Part shown: in pieces, positions 19,237-27,968 of the stretch
Layout of the letters: every line of letters begins with the position of its first letter
Numbering within the stretch: position 1 is the stretch's first letter
Assembly: GCF_030866765.1 (NCBI RefSeq)
Contig: NZ_CP133017.1
Coordinates: 1,085,001-1,140,000, forward strand
Direction: 5' to 3'
Source: Paenibacillus silvisoli
Lineage (GTDB): Bacteria; Bacillota; Bacilli; Paenibacillales; Paenibacillaceae
DNA: 55,000 nucleotides
The notes under the pieces: model-generated
The model's database searches: none
Told to the model about the DNA's origin: nothing
What the model saw: only the letters and a program-made list of their open reading frames with translations
Position numbers and translations under genes: made by a program

Positions 19237-19986
19237 TCAAAAGTCCTCAATGATATAGCCATGCCCCAATTCAATTTCCGTAAACCCGGCCATTTTCTTC
19301 GTTTGGTAAGGGATCGCAACGAAACTGCCTGCGAGAATATAGTTCCTTCTGTCAGCCGCATGAGCCGCCGGCAAGGCAAAAGCTTTCACGTTCGGAAACG
19401 CCTGCCGAAGCGTCGTATGGATCGCAGCGATATGCGCATCGTTCTCGCTTTTGCCCATGAGATTGACGAGAATCGTGCCAGTATCCTCGAGCTTGGAAGC
19501 GGCCAGCTCGAAGAAGCCTCTCGACGTCAAATGCCGTGGCGTTCCTTTGTCGGAGAAGGCATCGAGCAGAATAAAATCATAGGAGCCCGCGGCTTCCTCA
19601 GCGAGCAGCGCACGGCCATCTCCGACCACAACATCGGGACCGCAATAGCCGAAAAACTTATTGCTCAGCTCCACCACCTGCGCATCCAGCTCTGCGACCT
19701 TGACCCGTCTTCCCGCGCAGTGCCGCGCTATCGTTCCGATACCGTGACCGATGAGAAACACGCTGCCCGCAGAACCGCCGTCGCCGGATGCCATCAGATG
19801 CAGCATCGCCTGCGGATACTCGAACAGGATCCGCTCCGGCTGCTCCAGGTCCATCGCGCCTTGCATCGCCTGATCCGAAAACTGAAGGATGCGAAAACGT
19901 CCGCGGCTGCCGCCGTATTCATCGGTATCGTAGACGATAATTTCATTTTGCTCACCGGCTTCCCGGAATAGAATTTGCTGCATCAT
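19237..19986 (-). CDS. Spermidine synthase-like methyltransferase-fold protein
   Basis: About 249 residues with a Rossmann fold of the spermidine synthase family. It has a glycine-rich loop (FLIGHGIGTIARH), the acidic strand end VAELDAQVVELSNKFFG, a VVVGDGRALL segment and DFILLDAFSDKGTPRHL, which corresponds to the family's catalytic DxxD region. The short N-terminal strand domain of true SpeE is reduced. Such stand-alone proteins are often labelled fused-type or SpeE-like, and polyamine synthesis is not assured. The ATG at 19986 (AAGGGA upstream) is preferred over the longer frame opening at 20052. It is followed immediately by thpR. Confidence 0.75.
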   Translation of the reverse strand: MMQQILFREAGEQNEIIVYDTDEYGGSRGRFRILQFSDQAMQGAMDLEQPERILFEYPQAMLHLMASGDGGSAGSVFLIGHGIGTIARHCAGRRVKVAELDAQVVELSNKFFGYCGPDVVVGDGRALLAEEAAGSYDFILLDAFSDKGTPRHLTSRGFFELAASKLEDTGTILVNLMGKSENDAHIAAIHTTLRQAFPNVKAFALPAAHAADRRNYILAGSFVAIPYQTKKMAGFTEIELGHGYIIEDF

Positions 19987-20141
19987 GTTCCCGAATTCCC
20001 TTCGCAAGTAGCAGATTGATAAAAGCGTAACAGGCTCAGGCTCACCGCGCAACGGTGCGTAAATCCACGACTTCTATTCTTGTAAACGCTTAGCCGGCTC
20101 CACTTTCGAGAAATAGATGCCAAAACGGCGAAAAACCGGAT

Positions 20142-20170
20142 TTTACAACATTCTCCTGCGAGACTATCAT
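20142..20170 (+). promoter_or_regulatory. Promoter of the riboswitch leader
   Basis: -35 TTTACA (20142-20147), a 17-base spacer, -10 TATCAT (20165-20170). Transcription would begin near 20177, leaving the whole riboswitch in the leader. A TTGACT...TATGAT pair at 20171-20201 is less suitable because its spacer is 19 bases and it would cut into the aptamer. Confidence 0.55.
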
Positions 20171-20197
20171 TTGACTCATCCATCATGCAACCCATTA

Positions 20198-20350
20198 TGA
20201 TCGCTGAGTCTCCGGCAAGGAGAGCGGGGGAACCAATGGAAACTGCGCAGCCATAATGGCAGTTTCCCGGGGTGAATCCAAAACAGGCCAGTCCGTTCAG
20301 GTAGGGCACTCTCACGCCCGAATCCGTCAGCTAACCTCGTAAGCGCAGGA
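20198..20350 (+). promoter_or_regulatory. c-di-AMP riboswitch (ydaO-yuaA class)
   Basis: The conserved blocks of the class appear in order: CGGGGGAACCAA (20225-20236), CCGGGGTGAATCC (20267-20279), GTAGGGCACTCTCAC (20301-20315), CCGAATCCGTCAGCTAACCT (20318-20337) and CGTAAGCG (20338-20345). An outer stem, CGCT near 20202 with AGCG near 20342, closes it. In this class c-di-AMP binding promotes termination, so high c-di-AMP would lower expression. It lies upstream of an intrinsic terminator and the kdp locus, fitting the known link between c-di-AMP and potassium uptake. Confidence 0.93.
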
Positions 20351-20381
20351 GAGAGAGCCGCTTTCTTTCGGTGCTGCGAAC

Positions 20382-20428
20382 AGAAGCCCGAAGAGTAGAG
20401 TTTCTCTGCTCTTTGGGCTTCTTTGCGT
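20382..20428 (+). terminator. Riboswitch-controlled intrinsic terminator
   Basis: AGAAGCCCGAAGAGTAGAG pairs with CTCTGCTCTTTGGGCTTCT (two mismatches) around a TTT loop, followed by TTGCGTTGCTTTC. It stands about 30 bases after the aptamer and 32 bases before the start of the next gene, as expected for the expression platform. Confidence 0.88.
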
Positions 20429-20459
20429 TGCTTTCAATCAAAAAAGGAGAGTGGACAAG

Positions 20460-20846
20460 ATGAATGCAGGCAAAAGCAAAATTACCGCAATTGAACTGTT
20501 TCGATTTGATGAGGTGTTATCCGAGCAGCGTTCGCATGAAAGAAACGGGTTCTGCGGACTGCTCCTGATCGCAGCTGCCGATGGCTCATGCGGCTATCTG
20601 GAATTCGAGCTGCCTTGCCGCTGCCTTAGAGGGGACCTGGTCCAGTGGGCGGCGGTATTTCAGCGCATCAAAGGACTGACGTTGACGGAAGGCATGGCGT
20701 ACATCCGCCTCCAGCAGCAGGTATGGGGAATCGATCGGACGCAGCTCATCGAGACGGTTCTGCTGAAGCTGAACCGCTGCGAACGTTGGAAGGGCTGCGA
20801 CCGGGCCTATTTATTCGATCATTCACAGGCGTACGTATCGTTTTAA
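20460..20846 (+). CDS. Hypothetical protein between the c-di-AMP riboswitch and kdp
   Basis: A 128-residue soluble protein that I do not recognise. It is rich in Cys (six residues, including CRCLRGD and CERWKGC) and has no signal peptide or membrane segment. An alpha/beta fold is plausible: strands near GFCGLLLIAA and YLEFELP, then a helix-rich second half. The start at 20460 is chosen because AAAGGAGA stands nine bases upstream; the GTG at 20451 would abut that site. It is the first gene after the c-di-AMP riboswitch terminator and precedes the KdpE-box-like site, so it is the gene most directly under riboswitch control. A role in potassium or c-di-AMP physiology is inferred from position only. 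Confidence 0.7.
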   Translation: MNAGKSKITAIELFRFDEVLSEQRSHERNGFCGLLLIAAADGSCGYLEFELPCRCLRGDLVQWAAVFQRIKGLTLTEGMAYIRLQQQVWGIDRTQLIETVLLKLNRCERWKGCDRAYLFDHSQAYVSF

Positions 20847-20861
20847 TCGAACGCGACAGCG

Positions 20862-20888
20862 ATTTTTATACTTTTTTTACACCCTGCC
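20862..20888 (+). promoter_or_regulatory. KdpE-binding-site-like sequence
   Basis: ATTTTTATACTTTTTTTACA followed by CCCTGCC. From memory, the E. coli kdpFABC operator bound by KdpE is ATTTTTATACTTTTTTTACA followed by CCCCGCC, which differs at one position over 27 bases. It lies about 140 bases before the first small gene of the kdp operon. A possible weak -10 (TAAGAT, 20925-20930) follows without a good -35, as expected for an activator-dependent promoter. Confidence 0.7.
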
Positions 20889-21003
20889 GCAGCATCTTTA
20901 CCCCCTTTTTACGGGGACTCGTAATAAGATTTCTCTATGCCGAATGGTACATGACGGGATAGAGCAAATTAATAGGAATAGGAAAGAGGAAGGAAGGCAA
21001 AAC

Positions 21004-21087
21004 ATGAACGATTTCACCATGATTCTATTAAGCATCGCAGCGTTCGCCCTATTTTGGGGATTTCTGAAGTATTGCGAGAAAGCTTGA
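21004..21087 (+). CDS. 27-residue membrane peptide upstream of kdpF
   Basis: The reading frame encodes one hydrophobic segment (TMILLSIAAFALFWGFL) with a polar tail KYCEKA. The RBS is GAGGAAGGA. It ends 17 bases before kdpF. I recall similar tiny proteins with a LALFALFW...C-E pattern directly ahead of kdpF in other phyla, usually unannotated. They may be an additional small subunit or stabiliser of the KdpFABC complex, but this is inference. Too short for most gene finders. Confidence 0.65.
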   Translation: MNDFTMILLSIAAFALFWGFLKYCEKA

Positions 21088-21104
21088 TTTGAGGAGGTCG
21101 CCCA

Positions 21105-21182
21105 ATGACAGTTATAGCCATCATTGCATGCGTGTTAATTGCGTATCTCGGATTTGTGTTAGTGAAACCGGAAAAATTCTAA
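21105..21182 (+). CDS. kdpF: Potassium-transporting ATPase subunit KdpF
   Basis: 25 residues with a single membrane helix (VIAIIACVLIAYLGFVLV) ending KPEKF. This resembles the LGYLVYALINAEAF end of E. coli KdpF. KdpF stabilises the KdpABC complex. GGAGG stands eight bases before the ATG. Placed directly ahead of kdpA as in most kdp operons. Confidence 0.88.
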   Translation: MTVIAIIACVLIAYLGFVLVKPEKF

Positions 21183-21206
21183 TCGGCAAGGGCGGAGGAT
21201 TTCAAC

Positions 21207-22886
21207 ATGGGTATCGGTTTTGTGCAAGTAGCCATCACGCTCATCATTATTATGCTGTTGGTTAAGCCTGTGGGCGGTTATTTGGTAAAGGTATTTCAGC
21301 AAGAGAAAACAGGGCTCGACCGCGTATTCGGTCCGGTGGAGCGCTTGATCTACCGACTGATCGGCGTTCGCGAAAATGAAGCGATGGGCTGGAAAGCCTA
21401 TCTGGGCGCCGTGCTGCTCAGCAACTTCGTCATGATGCTGATGCTGTACCTTGTCTTAAGGCTGCAAGGTCATCTGCCGCTGAACCCGGACGGGGTCGGC
21501 AATATGGGAGCTGCGCAAGCTTTCAATACGGCAGCTTCCTTTATAACGAATACGAACTGGCAGTCGTACTCCGGCGAGAACGGGCTGTCGTACCTGTCGC
21601 AGCTGTTGGCGATTACGTTCCCGATGTTCACCTCGGCGGCAACCGGCTTCGCCGTAGCGATCGCCTTCATTCGCGGACTGGTTGGACGGCAAGACAATCT
21701 AGGCAACTTTTATGTCGATCTGGTTCGCGGCATTACGCGCATCTTTCTGCCGCTTAGCTTCATCGTCGCGTTGTTCCTGGTGTTTCAAGGCATTCCGCAA
21801 ACGTTCCAAGGCGCCGTCGATGTGACGACGCTGGAAGGCGCGAAGCAGACAATCACAAGAGGTTTGGTTGCCTCGTTGGAATCGATCAAGCACATCGGTA
21901 CAAACGGCGGCGGCTGGTTCGGAACGAACGCGGCTCATCCGTTCGAGAATCCGACGCCGATCACGAACGTGGTGCACATCGTCTGCATGATGCTGCTGCC
22001 GACCGCGCTTGTGTACGCATTTGGATTAATGGTCAAAAACAAAAAGCAAGGCTGGGCCGTCTTCGCGGCTATGGGTTTGATTTTCCTGGTCATGCTGTCC
22101 ATCGTGTTCGTCTCGGAATATAAAGGCGTCACCGCGCTGGATGCGGCAGGCCTGCACGGAAACATGGAAGGCAAGGAGGTCCGGTTCGGCGCAGCGCAAA
22201 GCGCGCTGTTCACGGCGGTGACGACAGCGGCGACAACGGGCTCCGTCAACAATATGCATGAATCGCTGACTCCGATGGGGGGCTTCGTCCCGCTGGCCGA
22301 AATGATGCTGAACAACGTGTTCGGCGGCAAAGGCGTCGGTCTTCTTAATGGGTTATTGTACCTCATCTTATCCGTCTTTATTTGCGGACTGATGGTCGGC
22401 CGGACGCCGGAGTTTCTGGGCAAAAAAATCGAAGGCAAGGAAGTGAAGCTGGCCGCCATTGCGCTGCTGATCCATCCGTTCCTGATTCTCGCGCCAACGG
22501 CACTCGCGCTGGCAACGCCGGCAGCGGTCTCTTCCATCAGCAACGGGGGCATGCACGGCTTGACCGAGGTGCTCTACGCCTTCGCGTCCGGAGCGGCCAA
22601 TAACGGCTCCGCCTTCGCCGGCCTGAACGCCAATACGGATTTCTATAATGTAGGCATCGGCTTAGTTATGCTGTTCGGACGTTACATTTCGATGATCGCC
22701 ATGCTAGCCATCGCCGGATCGCTTGCGATGAAGCGGGTCGTACCGGTGACGACAGGCACGCTGCGCACGAATACGCCGCTGTTTACGGGCATTCTGATCA
22801 TGATTATTTTGGTCATCGGCGCCTTGACGTTCTTCCCGTCGCTTGCGCTTGGGCCGATCGCCGAGCATTTGGCCATGCCGAAATAA
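21207..22886 (+). CDS. kdpA: Potassium-transporting ATPase subunit KdpA
   Basis: 559 residues, the potassium-selective channel-like subunit of the Kdp pump, with about ten membrane helices. The four pore-loop signatures are visible: NTNWQSYSGE, GTNGGGWFGTN, TTAATTGSVN and ASGAANNGSAF. Length is normal. The RBS is CGGAGG. It belongs to the kdpFABC operon. No unusual residues were noticed. Confidence 0.98.
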   Translation: MGIGFVQVAITLIIIMLLVKPVGGYLVKVFQQEKTGLDRVFGPVERLIYRLIGVRENEAMGWKAYLGAVLLSNFVMMLMLYLVLRLQGHLPLNPDGVGNMGAAQAFNTAASFITNTNWQSYSGENGLSYLSQLLAITFPMFTSAATGFAVAIAFIRGLVGRQDNLGNFYVDLVRGITRIFLPLSFIVALFLVFQGIPQTFQGAVDVTTLEGAKQTITRGLVASLESIKHIGTNGGGWFGTNAAHPFENPTPITNVVHIVCMMLLPTALVYAFGLMVKNKKQGWAVFAAMGLIFLVMLSIVFVSEYKGVTALDAAGLHGNMEGKEVRFGAAQSALFTAVTTAATTGSVNNMHESLTPMGGFVPLAEMMLNNVFGGKGVGLLNGLLYLILSVFICGLMVGRTPEFLGKKIEGKEVKLAAIALLIHPFLILAPTALALATPAAVSSISNGGMHGLTEVLYAFASGAANNGSAFAGLNANTDFYNVGIGLVMLFGRYISMIAMLAIAGSLAMKRVVPVTTGTLRTNTPLFTGILIMIILVIGALTFFPSLALGPIAEHLAMPK

Positions 22887-22922
22887 GGATACGAAGCAGG
22901 TTTATTTATTAGGAGGATCCAT

Positions 22923-24962
22923 ATGTCCGAACGTAAAAAAATGATATCGAAAGAAATCGCAGGCCAAGCCGCGATCGATGCCTTTAAAAAGCTGAATCCG
23001 GCCACCATGATCAAAAATCCGGTCATGTTCATCGTTGAAGTGGGTACGGTCATTACGCTGCTGCTGTCCATCTCGCCGGATTTGTTCGGTGCGGACCATG
23101 TCGGTCGTGGCTATAATATCGCGGTGTTTCTGATCCTGTTATTTACCGTCCTGTTCGGCAATTTCGCCGAAGCGCTCGCAGAAGGCCGGGGTAAAGCACA
23201 GGCGGACACGCTGCGCAAAACGAAATCGGAAACGATGGCGAAGCTGCTGCAGCCGGACGGCTCTACGCGCAACGTTCCATCGACCCAGCTGAAAAAAGGG
23301 GACATCGTTCGCGTGGATACCGGCGAGCTGATTCCGACGGACGGCGAAATTATCGAAGGGCTCGCATCCATTGACGAATCGGCTATCACGGGGGAATCCG
23401 CTCCGGTTATTAAGGAAGCCGGCGGCGACTTCTCCTCGGTTACCGGCGGAACACGCGTCGCGTCGGACTTTATCGTCATGAAAGTGATGACCGATCCCGG
23501 CGAATCGTTCATCGACCGCATGATCTCGCTCGTCGAAGGGGCGAAACGGCAGAAAACGCCGAATGAAATCGCGCTGACGACATTGCTGGCCGTGCTGACG
23601 CTTATTTTCATGATCGTCATTATGACGATGGTGCCGATGGCCGATTATTTGAACATCCAGCTGGATATCGCCACGCTCATCGCATTGCTGGTTTGCTTGA
23701 TTCCGACCACGATCGGCGCTTTGCTTTCGGCAATCGGCATTGCGGGCATGGACCGGGTGACGCAATTCAACGTGCTTGCGATGTCCGGGAAGGCCGTCGA
23801 GGCCGCAGGCGATATCGATACGCTCATTCTGGATAAGACGGGCACGATCACGTACGGGAACCGGATGGCCGCGGAATTTTCGCCGGTGAAAGGCGTTTCT
23901 CCGAAGGAAGTGACTTTCATCGCCCTGCAAGCATCCGTGAAGGACGAAACGCCGGAGGGCCGCTCCATAGTCGAGCTTGCCGGGAAGCAGGGGGAGACTT
24001 GGGCGGCGAACGAATACGCAGGCGCGGAAATCGTTGAGTTCACGGCGGAAACGCGGATGTCCGGCTTGGACCTCCCGAACGGTACGCATATCCGTAAAGG
24101 CGCGGTAGACGCGATCAAAAAATATGTCGGCGCGCAAGGCGGCAGCATTCCGACAGACTTGGACGAGATCACGAACCGAATTTCGAAAGCGGGCGGTACG
24201 CCGCTTGCCGTAGCGGTAAACAACCGGATTTACGGCGTTATTTATTTGAAGGATACGGTGAAGCCGGGGCTGAAGGAGCGGTTCTCGGAGCTTCGGGCCA
24301 TGGGCATCAAAACGATTATGTGTACGGGCGACAATCCGCTGACGGCGGCAACGATCGCGCTTGAAGCGGGCGTCGATGATTTCATTGCCGAAGCGAAGCC
24401 GGAGGATAAGATAGCCGCGATCAAAAAAGAACAGCAGGAAGGCAAGCTCGTGGCGATGACCGGCGACGGCACGAACGACGCGCCGGCCTTAGCTCAAGCG
24501 GACGTCGGGCTCGCGATGAACTCAGGTACGATGGCGGCCAAAGAGGCGGCGAATATGATCGACCTCGATTCCGATCCGACAAAGCTGCTGTCCGTGGTCA
24601 GCATCGGCAAGCAGCTGCTCATTACGCGCGGCGCGCTGACGACGTTCTCGATCGCCAACGATATCGCGAAATATTTTGCCATCATCCCGGCGATGTTTAT
24701 TTTGGCGATGCCGCAGCTGGACGCCTTGAACATCATGCATCTGGCTTCGCCGAAATCGGCGATTCTGTCGGCGCTGATTTTCAACGCGGTCATCATCCCG
24801 CTGCTCATTCCGATCGCGATGAAAGGCGTCAAATTCCGTACCCTTTCGGCCGATCGGCTGCTCACCCGCAATGTGCTGATTTACGGGCTCGGCGGCGTTA
24901 TTGTACCGTTCGTCGGCATTAAGATCATCGACCTCGTGCTGCAAGGCTTGAACATCGTTTAA
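22923..24962 (+). CDS. kdpB: Potassium-transporting P-type ATPase subunit KdpB
   Basis: 679 residues, the ATP-hydrolysing subunit. It has the actuator loop ITGESAP (TGES), phosphorylation motif [10 protein letters not shown] with the aspartate that forms the phospho-intermediate, nucleotide-binding [10 protein letters not shown], and hinge [16 protein letters not shown]. Length and membrane layout (seven helices) are normal. TAGGAGG is the RBS. KdpB drives potassium uptake through KdpA at low external potassium. Confidence 0.98.
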   Translation: MSERKKMISKEIAGQAAIDAFKKLNPATMIKNPVMFIVEVGTVITLLLSISPDLFGADHVGRGYNIAVFLILLFTVLFGNFAEALAEGRGKAQADTLRKTKSETMAKLLQPDGSTRNVPSTQLKKGDIVRVDTGELIPTDGEIIEGLASIDESAITGESAPVIKEAGGDFSSVTGGTRVASDFIVMKVMTDPGESFIDRMISLVEGAKRQKTPNEIALTTLLAVLTLIFMIVIMTMVPMADYLNIQLDIATLIALLVCLIPTTIGALLSAIGIAGMDRVTQFNVLAMSGKAVEAAGDIDTLILDKTGTITYGNRMAAEFSPVKGVSPKEVTFIALQASVKDETPEGRSIVELAGKQGETWAANEYAGAEIVEFTAETRMSGLDLPNGTHIRKGAVDAIKKYVGAQGGSIPTDLDEITNRISKAGGTPLAVAVNNRIYGVIYLKDTVKPGLKERFSELRAMGIKTIMCTGDNPLTAATIALEAGVDDFIAEAKPEDKIAAIKKEQQEGKLVAMTGDGTNDAPALAQADVGLAMNSGTMAAKEAANMIDLDSDPTKLLSVVSIGKQLLITRGALTTFSIANDIAKYFAIIPAMFILAMPQLDALNIMHLASPKSAILSALIFNAVIIPLLIPIAMKGVKFRTLSADRLLTRNVLIYGLGGVIVPFVGIKIIDLVLQGLNIV

Positions 24963-24990
24963 CATTCTAGTTGTAGGAGATTGATCATAA

Positions 24991-25554
24991 ATGAAAATGA
25001 CACTAACCGCGATACGGGCATCCGTCGTCCTTATGCTGATTTGCGGGTTGCTATATCCGCTCGTAACGACCGGCGTGGCGGGGACGCTGTTCCCCAAACA
25101 GGCGAAAGGAAGCTTGATCGAAGCGAACGGGGGCTTGGTCGGCTCGGAGCTGATCGCGCAGGATTTTCAATCGCCGAAGCTGTTCCATTCGCGCGCTTCC
25201 AATGCCAAGTACGATCCGACGGCAGCGGCCGGTTCCAACGTCGCCGTTGCAACCCAGGATTATGTGAACGCGATGAAGGAGAAAATGGACGCCCTGCGTC
25301 AGGAAAATCCGAGCTTGGAGGATATTCCGGCCGATCTGGTCACGGTCTCGGGCTCCGGCTTCGACCCGGATATGTCGCCGGAAGCGGCGAAGGCGCAGGT
25401 ACCTCGAATCAGCAAGGAGACGGGACTTAGCGAACAGCAGCTGGGCGCATTGGTCGAAGAGCACACGCAATCGCGTCAGCTTGGCGTGTTCGGGGAGCCG
25501 CGCGTCAACGTGACCGAAATCAATATGGCACTCATGAAGCAAATCACTCCGTAA
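24991..25554 (+). CDS. kdpC: Potassium-transporting ATPase subunit KdpC
   Basis: 187 residues with one N-terminal membrane helix (VLMLICGLLYPLVTTGVAG) and an extracytoplasmic domain. It has family motifs GSELIAQDF, FHSRASN and the C-terminal FGEPRVNVTEINMALM. It stabilises the KdpFABC complex and raises ATP affinity. It closes the structural part of the operon; the sensor genes start 76 bases later. Confidence 0.97.
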   Translation: MKMTLTAIRASVVLMLICGLLYPLVTTGVAGTLFPKQAKGSLIEANGGLVGSELIAQDFQSPKLFHSRASNAKYDPTAAAGSNVAVATQDYVNAMKEKMDALRQENPSLEDIPADLVTVSGSGFDPDMSPEAAKAQVPRISKETGLSEQQLGALVEEHTQSRQLGVFGEPRVNVTEINMALMKQITP

Positions 25555-25630
25555 CCCGGCGGCCGCCTCCCATTCAGGAGGTGGCTTTGCCGTTTCTTCA
25601 TGCATCCATCGAGCGAAGGGGAAATCGGCT

Positions 25631-27955
25631 TTGGAAAGCTTTAAGCGAAAAACGCCAGAGGAGCTGCTGCAGTCCATCTCCAAGCTTCATCGCGGCACGT
25701 TGAAAATCTATATCGGCCCGGTGAGCGGCTCCGGTAAAACCTATCACATGCTGCGCGAGGGCAATACGTTGAGACAGCAGGGCATCGACGTTGTCATTTG
25801 CGCGGTATCCACGCTGCAACGGCCGGAAACGGTGGAGCAGCTGGGCGATTTGGAGCGGGTCCCCAGCATTCATTGGGCCAAGGACGGCGAGAAACGAAAG
25901 GATTTAAATCTGGACGCGCTGCTGGAGCGGAACCCGGAGGTTGTGCTCGTCGACGGGCTGGCTCACCGCAATTGCCCGGATGCGCGTTTTCCGACCCGTC
26001 TTGAGGACATCAAGTTCCTGCTATCGAAAGGGATCAGCGTCATTACGACGGTGAACGTCTATGAGCTGGAAGGCTACACGGAAATCGCCCAGAAAATGAC
26101 CGGCATCGCGGCGGAGTGCACCGTACCGGCCGATACGCTGGAGCTTGCCGACGAGGTGAGACTGATCGACGTGACGCCGGAGACCGTATTGAACCGGCTG
26201 GCGGAGGGGCATCTCAAAGGAAACAAGGATGCCAGTGTATTTAAGCGCGGCAATCTTGGCGTCCTCCGCGAGCTTGCGCTCCGGTTGGTAGCCGAGGACG
26301 TCAATGCGTCGCTTACGGAGCACCGCGAGGAAATGGGACTCGTCGGCCCTTCCGGCGCCGCTGAGCGCATCCTAGTCACGGCGCAATATCATTGGAACGG
26401 CTCCATTTACGTCCGCCGAGGCCAGCAAATTGCCAAACGGTTGAACGGCGACTTGCTCGTGGTCACCTTCAGGAACTTCCGGGCATCGATGAGCAAGGAA
26501 GCGGCGACCTTCCGCCGAAGCATGATCAAGCTGGTCGAGAAGGTCGGCGGCCGGTTCGACGAGCTTCCTTTTCAGAGCCGCCGGAAAATTCCGCGCACGC
26601 TGGTGCGCTTCGCGGAGCAAAATCAAGTGACGCGCATGGTCATGGGGCATTCCAAGCATACGAGATGGCAGGAGCTGTGGCAGGGCTCGATCGTTAACGA
26701 GCTGCTGCGGATTACGCGCGGCGTCGACTTGTTTTTGGTTGCGGACTCAGCGGAGAACGAAGGCGAGCGGGTGCTGCCCGCGCGGATGGCGTCAACGAAC
26801 GAACAGCAGAAGTATAGGCGCCTCAGCAATGAAGAAGTCGAGGAGAAGATCGGCCGCATCAAGCGCGGCACGTTCAAAGTCTATATCGGCGCCGCGCCCG
26901 GCGTCGGCAAAACCTATATGATGCTTCGCGACGGGAATGACCATCTCAAGAAGGGAATCGACGTTCAGATTGGGCTTCTCGAGACGCATAACCGGAAAGA
27001 GACCTTTGATCAGGTCGGACAGCTGCCTATCATTCCGCGTCTGCGCACCGTCTATCAAGGCGTTAATCTAGAAGAAATGGATACGGAGGCGATCATTCGG
27101 ACCCGGCCGGAGGTCGTGCTGGTCGATGAGCTGGCGCATACGAACGTGCCCGGCAGCAAAAACAAGAAGCGCTACGAGGATGTGCTGGAAATTTTGGATG
27201 CCGGCATTTCGGTCATTACGACCGTGAACGTGCAGCATTTGGAAAGCTTGAATGACGCCGTCGAGCAGATCACCGGCATCCGCGTTCGGGAGACCGTGCC
27301 GGACAGCATTCTGCAAATGGCCGATGAAGTCCAGTTGATCGACGTCGCGCCGGAAGCCCTCCAGCACCGAATGAGGGAAGGCAAAATCTACGCCATGGCG
27401 AAGGTGGATCAGGCGCTGAGCCATTTTTTCAAAACCGGCAATCTGATCGCGCTGCGCGAGCTCGCGCTGAGGGAAATTGCCGATGATGTCGACGAACGGC
27501 TGGAATCGTTCGAGCGCAAAAGCTCGCTTCGCGGCCCTTGGCGCCGAAAGGAAGTAATTTTCGTCTGCGTGAACAGCGCGCCTTACGCGGAGCGGCTCAT
27601 CCGTCGCGGATTCCGTACCGCTTATCGGCTGAAGGCGTCCTGGTACGTCAATTACGTCGCTCCTCATGGAGGCTGCTCGCCCGAGCTGGAGAAGCGTCTT
27701 TCGGAGCTCGAACGGCTGACCGTGCGGCTGGGCGGAAAGTTCATCGTGCACGAAGGGACGCATCCGAAGCAGCTTGCGCAGGTGCTCGCCGCCAAAGCCG
27801 GCGAGGTGGAAGCGACGCAGCTGGTCATTGGCCAGCCGAAGCTGTCGTGGTGGGAGTCGCTTTGGCAAAGCTCCTTCGTCAACCGGCTAATCCGGTTAAG
27901 CCGGCATATGGACATTTTAATTGTGGCTGATTATGATCGGCATAAGACGCTTTAG
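25631..27955 (+). CDS. Tandem-duplicated KdpD sensor-USP protein without kinase
   Basis: 774 residues, two copies of the soluble N-terminal half of KdpD. Copy 1 (about 20-385) has Walker A GPVSGSGKT (29-37), a degraded Walker B region VDGLAHRN (D108, Gly in place of Glu) and a USP-like domain (about 245-380). Copy 2 (about 408-770) has canonical GAAPGVGKT (K427), VDELAHTN (D499, E500), TTVNVQHLESLN and a second USP domain (about 636-765). The membrane and kinase parts are absent; they are encoded by the next gene, 13 bases on. In S. aureus the KdpD USP domain binds c-di-AMP, so two receptor copies may exist here, but the reported binding residues cannot be confirmed by eye. The start is TTG with GAAGGGG upstream. 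Confidence 0.88.
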   Translation: MESFKRKTPEELLQSISKLHRGTLKIYIGPVSGSGKTYHMLREGNTLRQQGIDVVICAVSTLQRPETVEQLGDLERVPSIHWAKDGEKRKDLNLDALLERNPEVVLVDGLAHRNCPDARFPTRLEDIKFLLSKGISVITTVNVYELEGYTEIAQKMTGIAAECTVPADTLELADEVRLIDVTPETVLNRLAEGHLKGNKDASVFKRGNLGVLRELALRLVAEDVNASLTEHREEMGLVGPSGAAERILVTAQYHWNGSIYVRRGQQIAKRLNGDLLVVTFRNFRASMSKEAATFRRSMIKLVEKVGGRFDELPFQSRRKIPRTLVRFAEQNQVTRMVMGHSKHTRWQELWQGSIVNELLRITRGVDLFLVADSAENEGERVLPARMASTNEQQKYRRLSNEEVEEKIGRIKRGTFKVYIGAAPGVGKTYMMLRDGNDHLKKGIDVQIGLLETHNRKETFDQVGQLPIIPRLRTVYQGVNLEEMDTEAIIRTRPEVVLVDELAHTNVPGSKNKKRYEDVLEILDAGISVITTVNVQHLESLNDAVEQITGIRVRETVPDSILQMADEVQLIDVAPEALQHRMREGKIYAMAKVDQALSHFFKTGNLIALRELALREIADDVDERLESFERKSSLRGPWRRKEVIFVCVNSAPYAERLIRRGFRTAYRLKASWYVNYVAPHGGCSPELEKRLSELERLTVRLGGKFIVHEGTHPKQLAQVLAAKAGEVEATQLVIGQPKLSWWESLWQSSFVNRLIRLSRHMDILIVADYDRHKTL

Positions 27956-27968
27956 GATGTGATTGGAC

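Noticed and set aside
20171..20201. TTGACT-TATGAT promoter just ahead of the riboswitch
   Set aside because: Its spacer is 19 bases and the start point would fall inside the aptamer's closing stem; TTTACA-17-TATCAT at 20142-20170 fits better.
23139..24137. 332-codon minus-strand frame within kdpB
   Set aside because: It overlaps kdpB's P-type ATPase motifs on the other strand and has no independent support.
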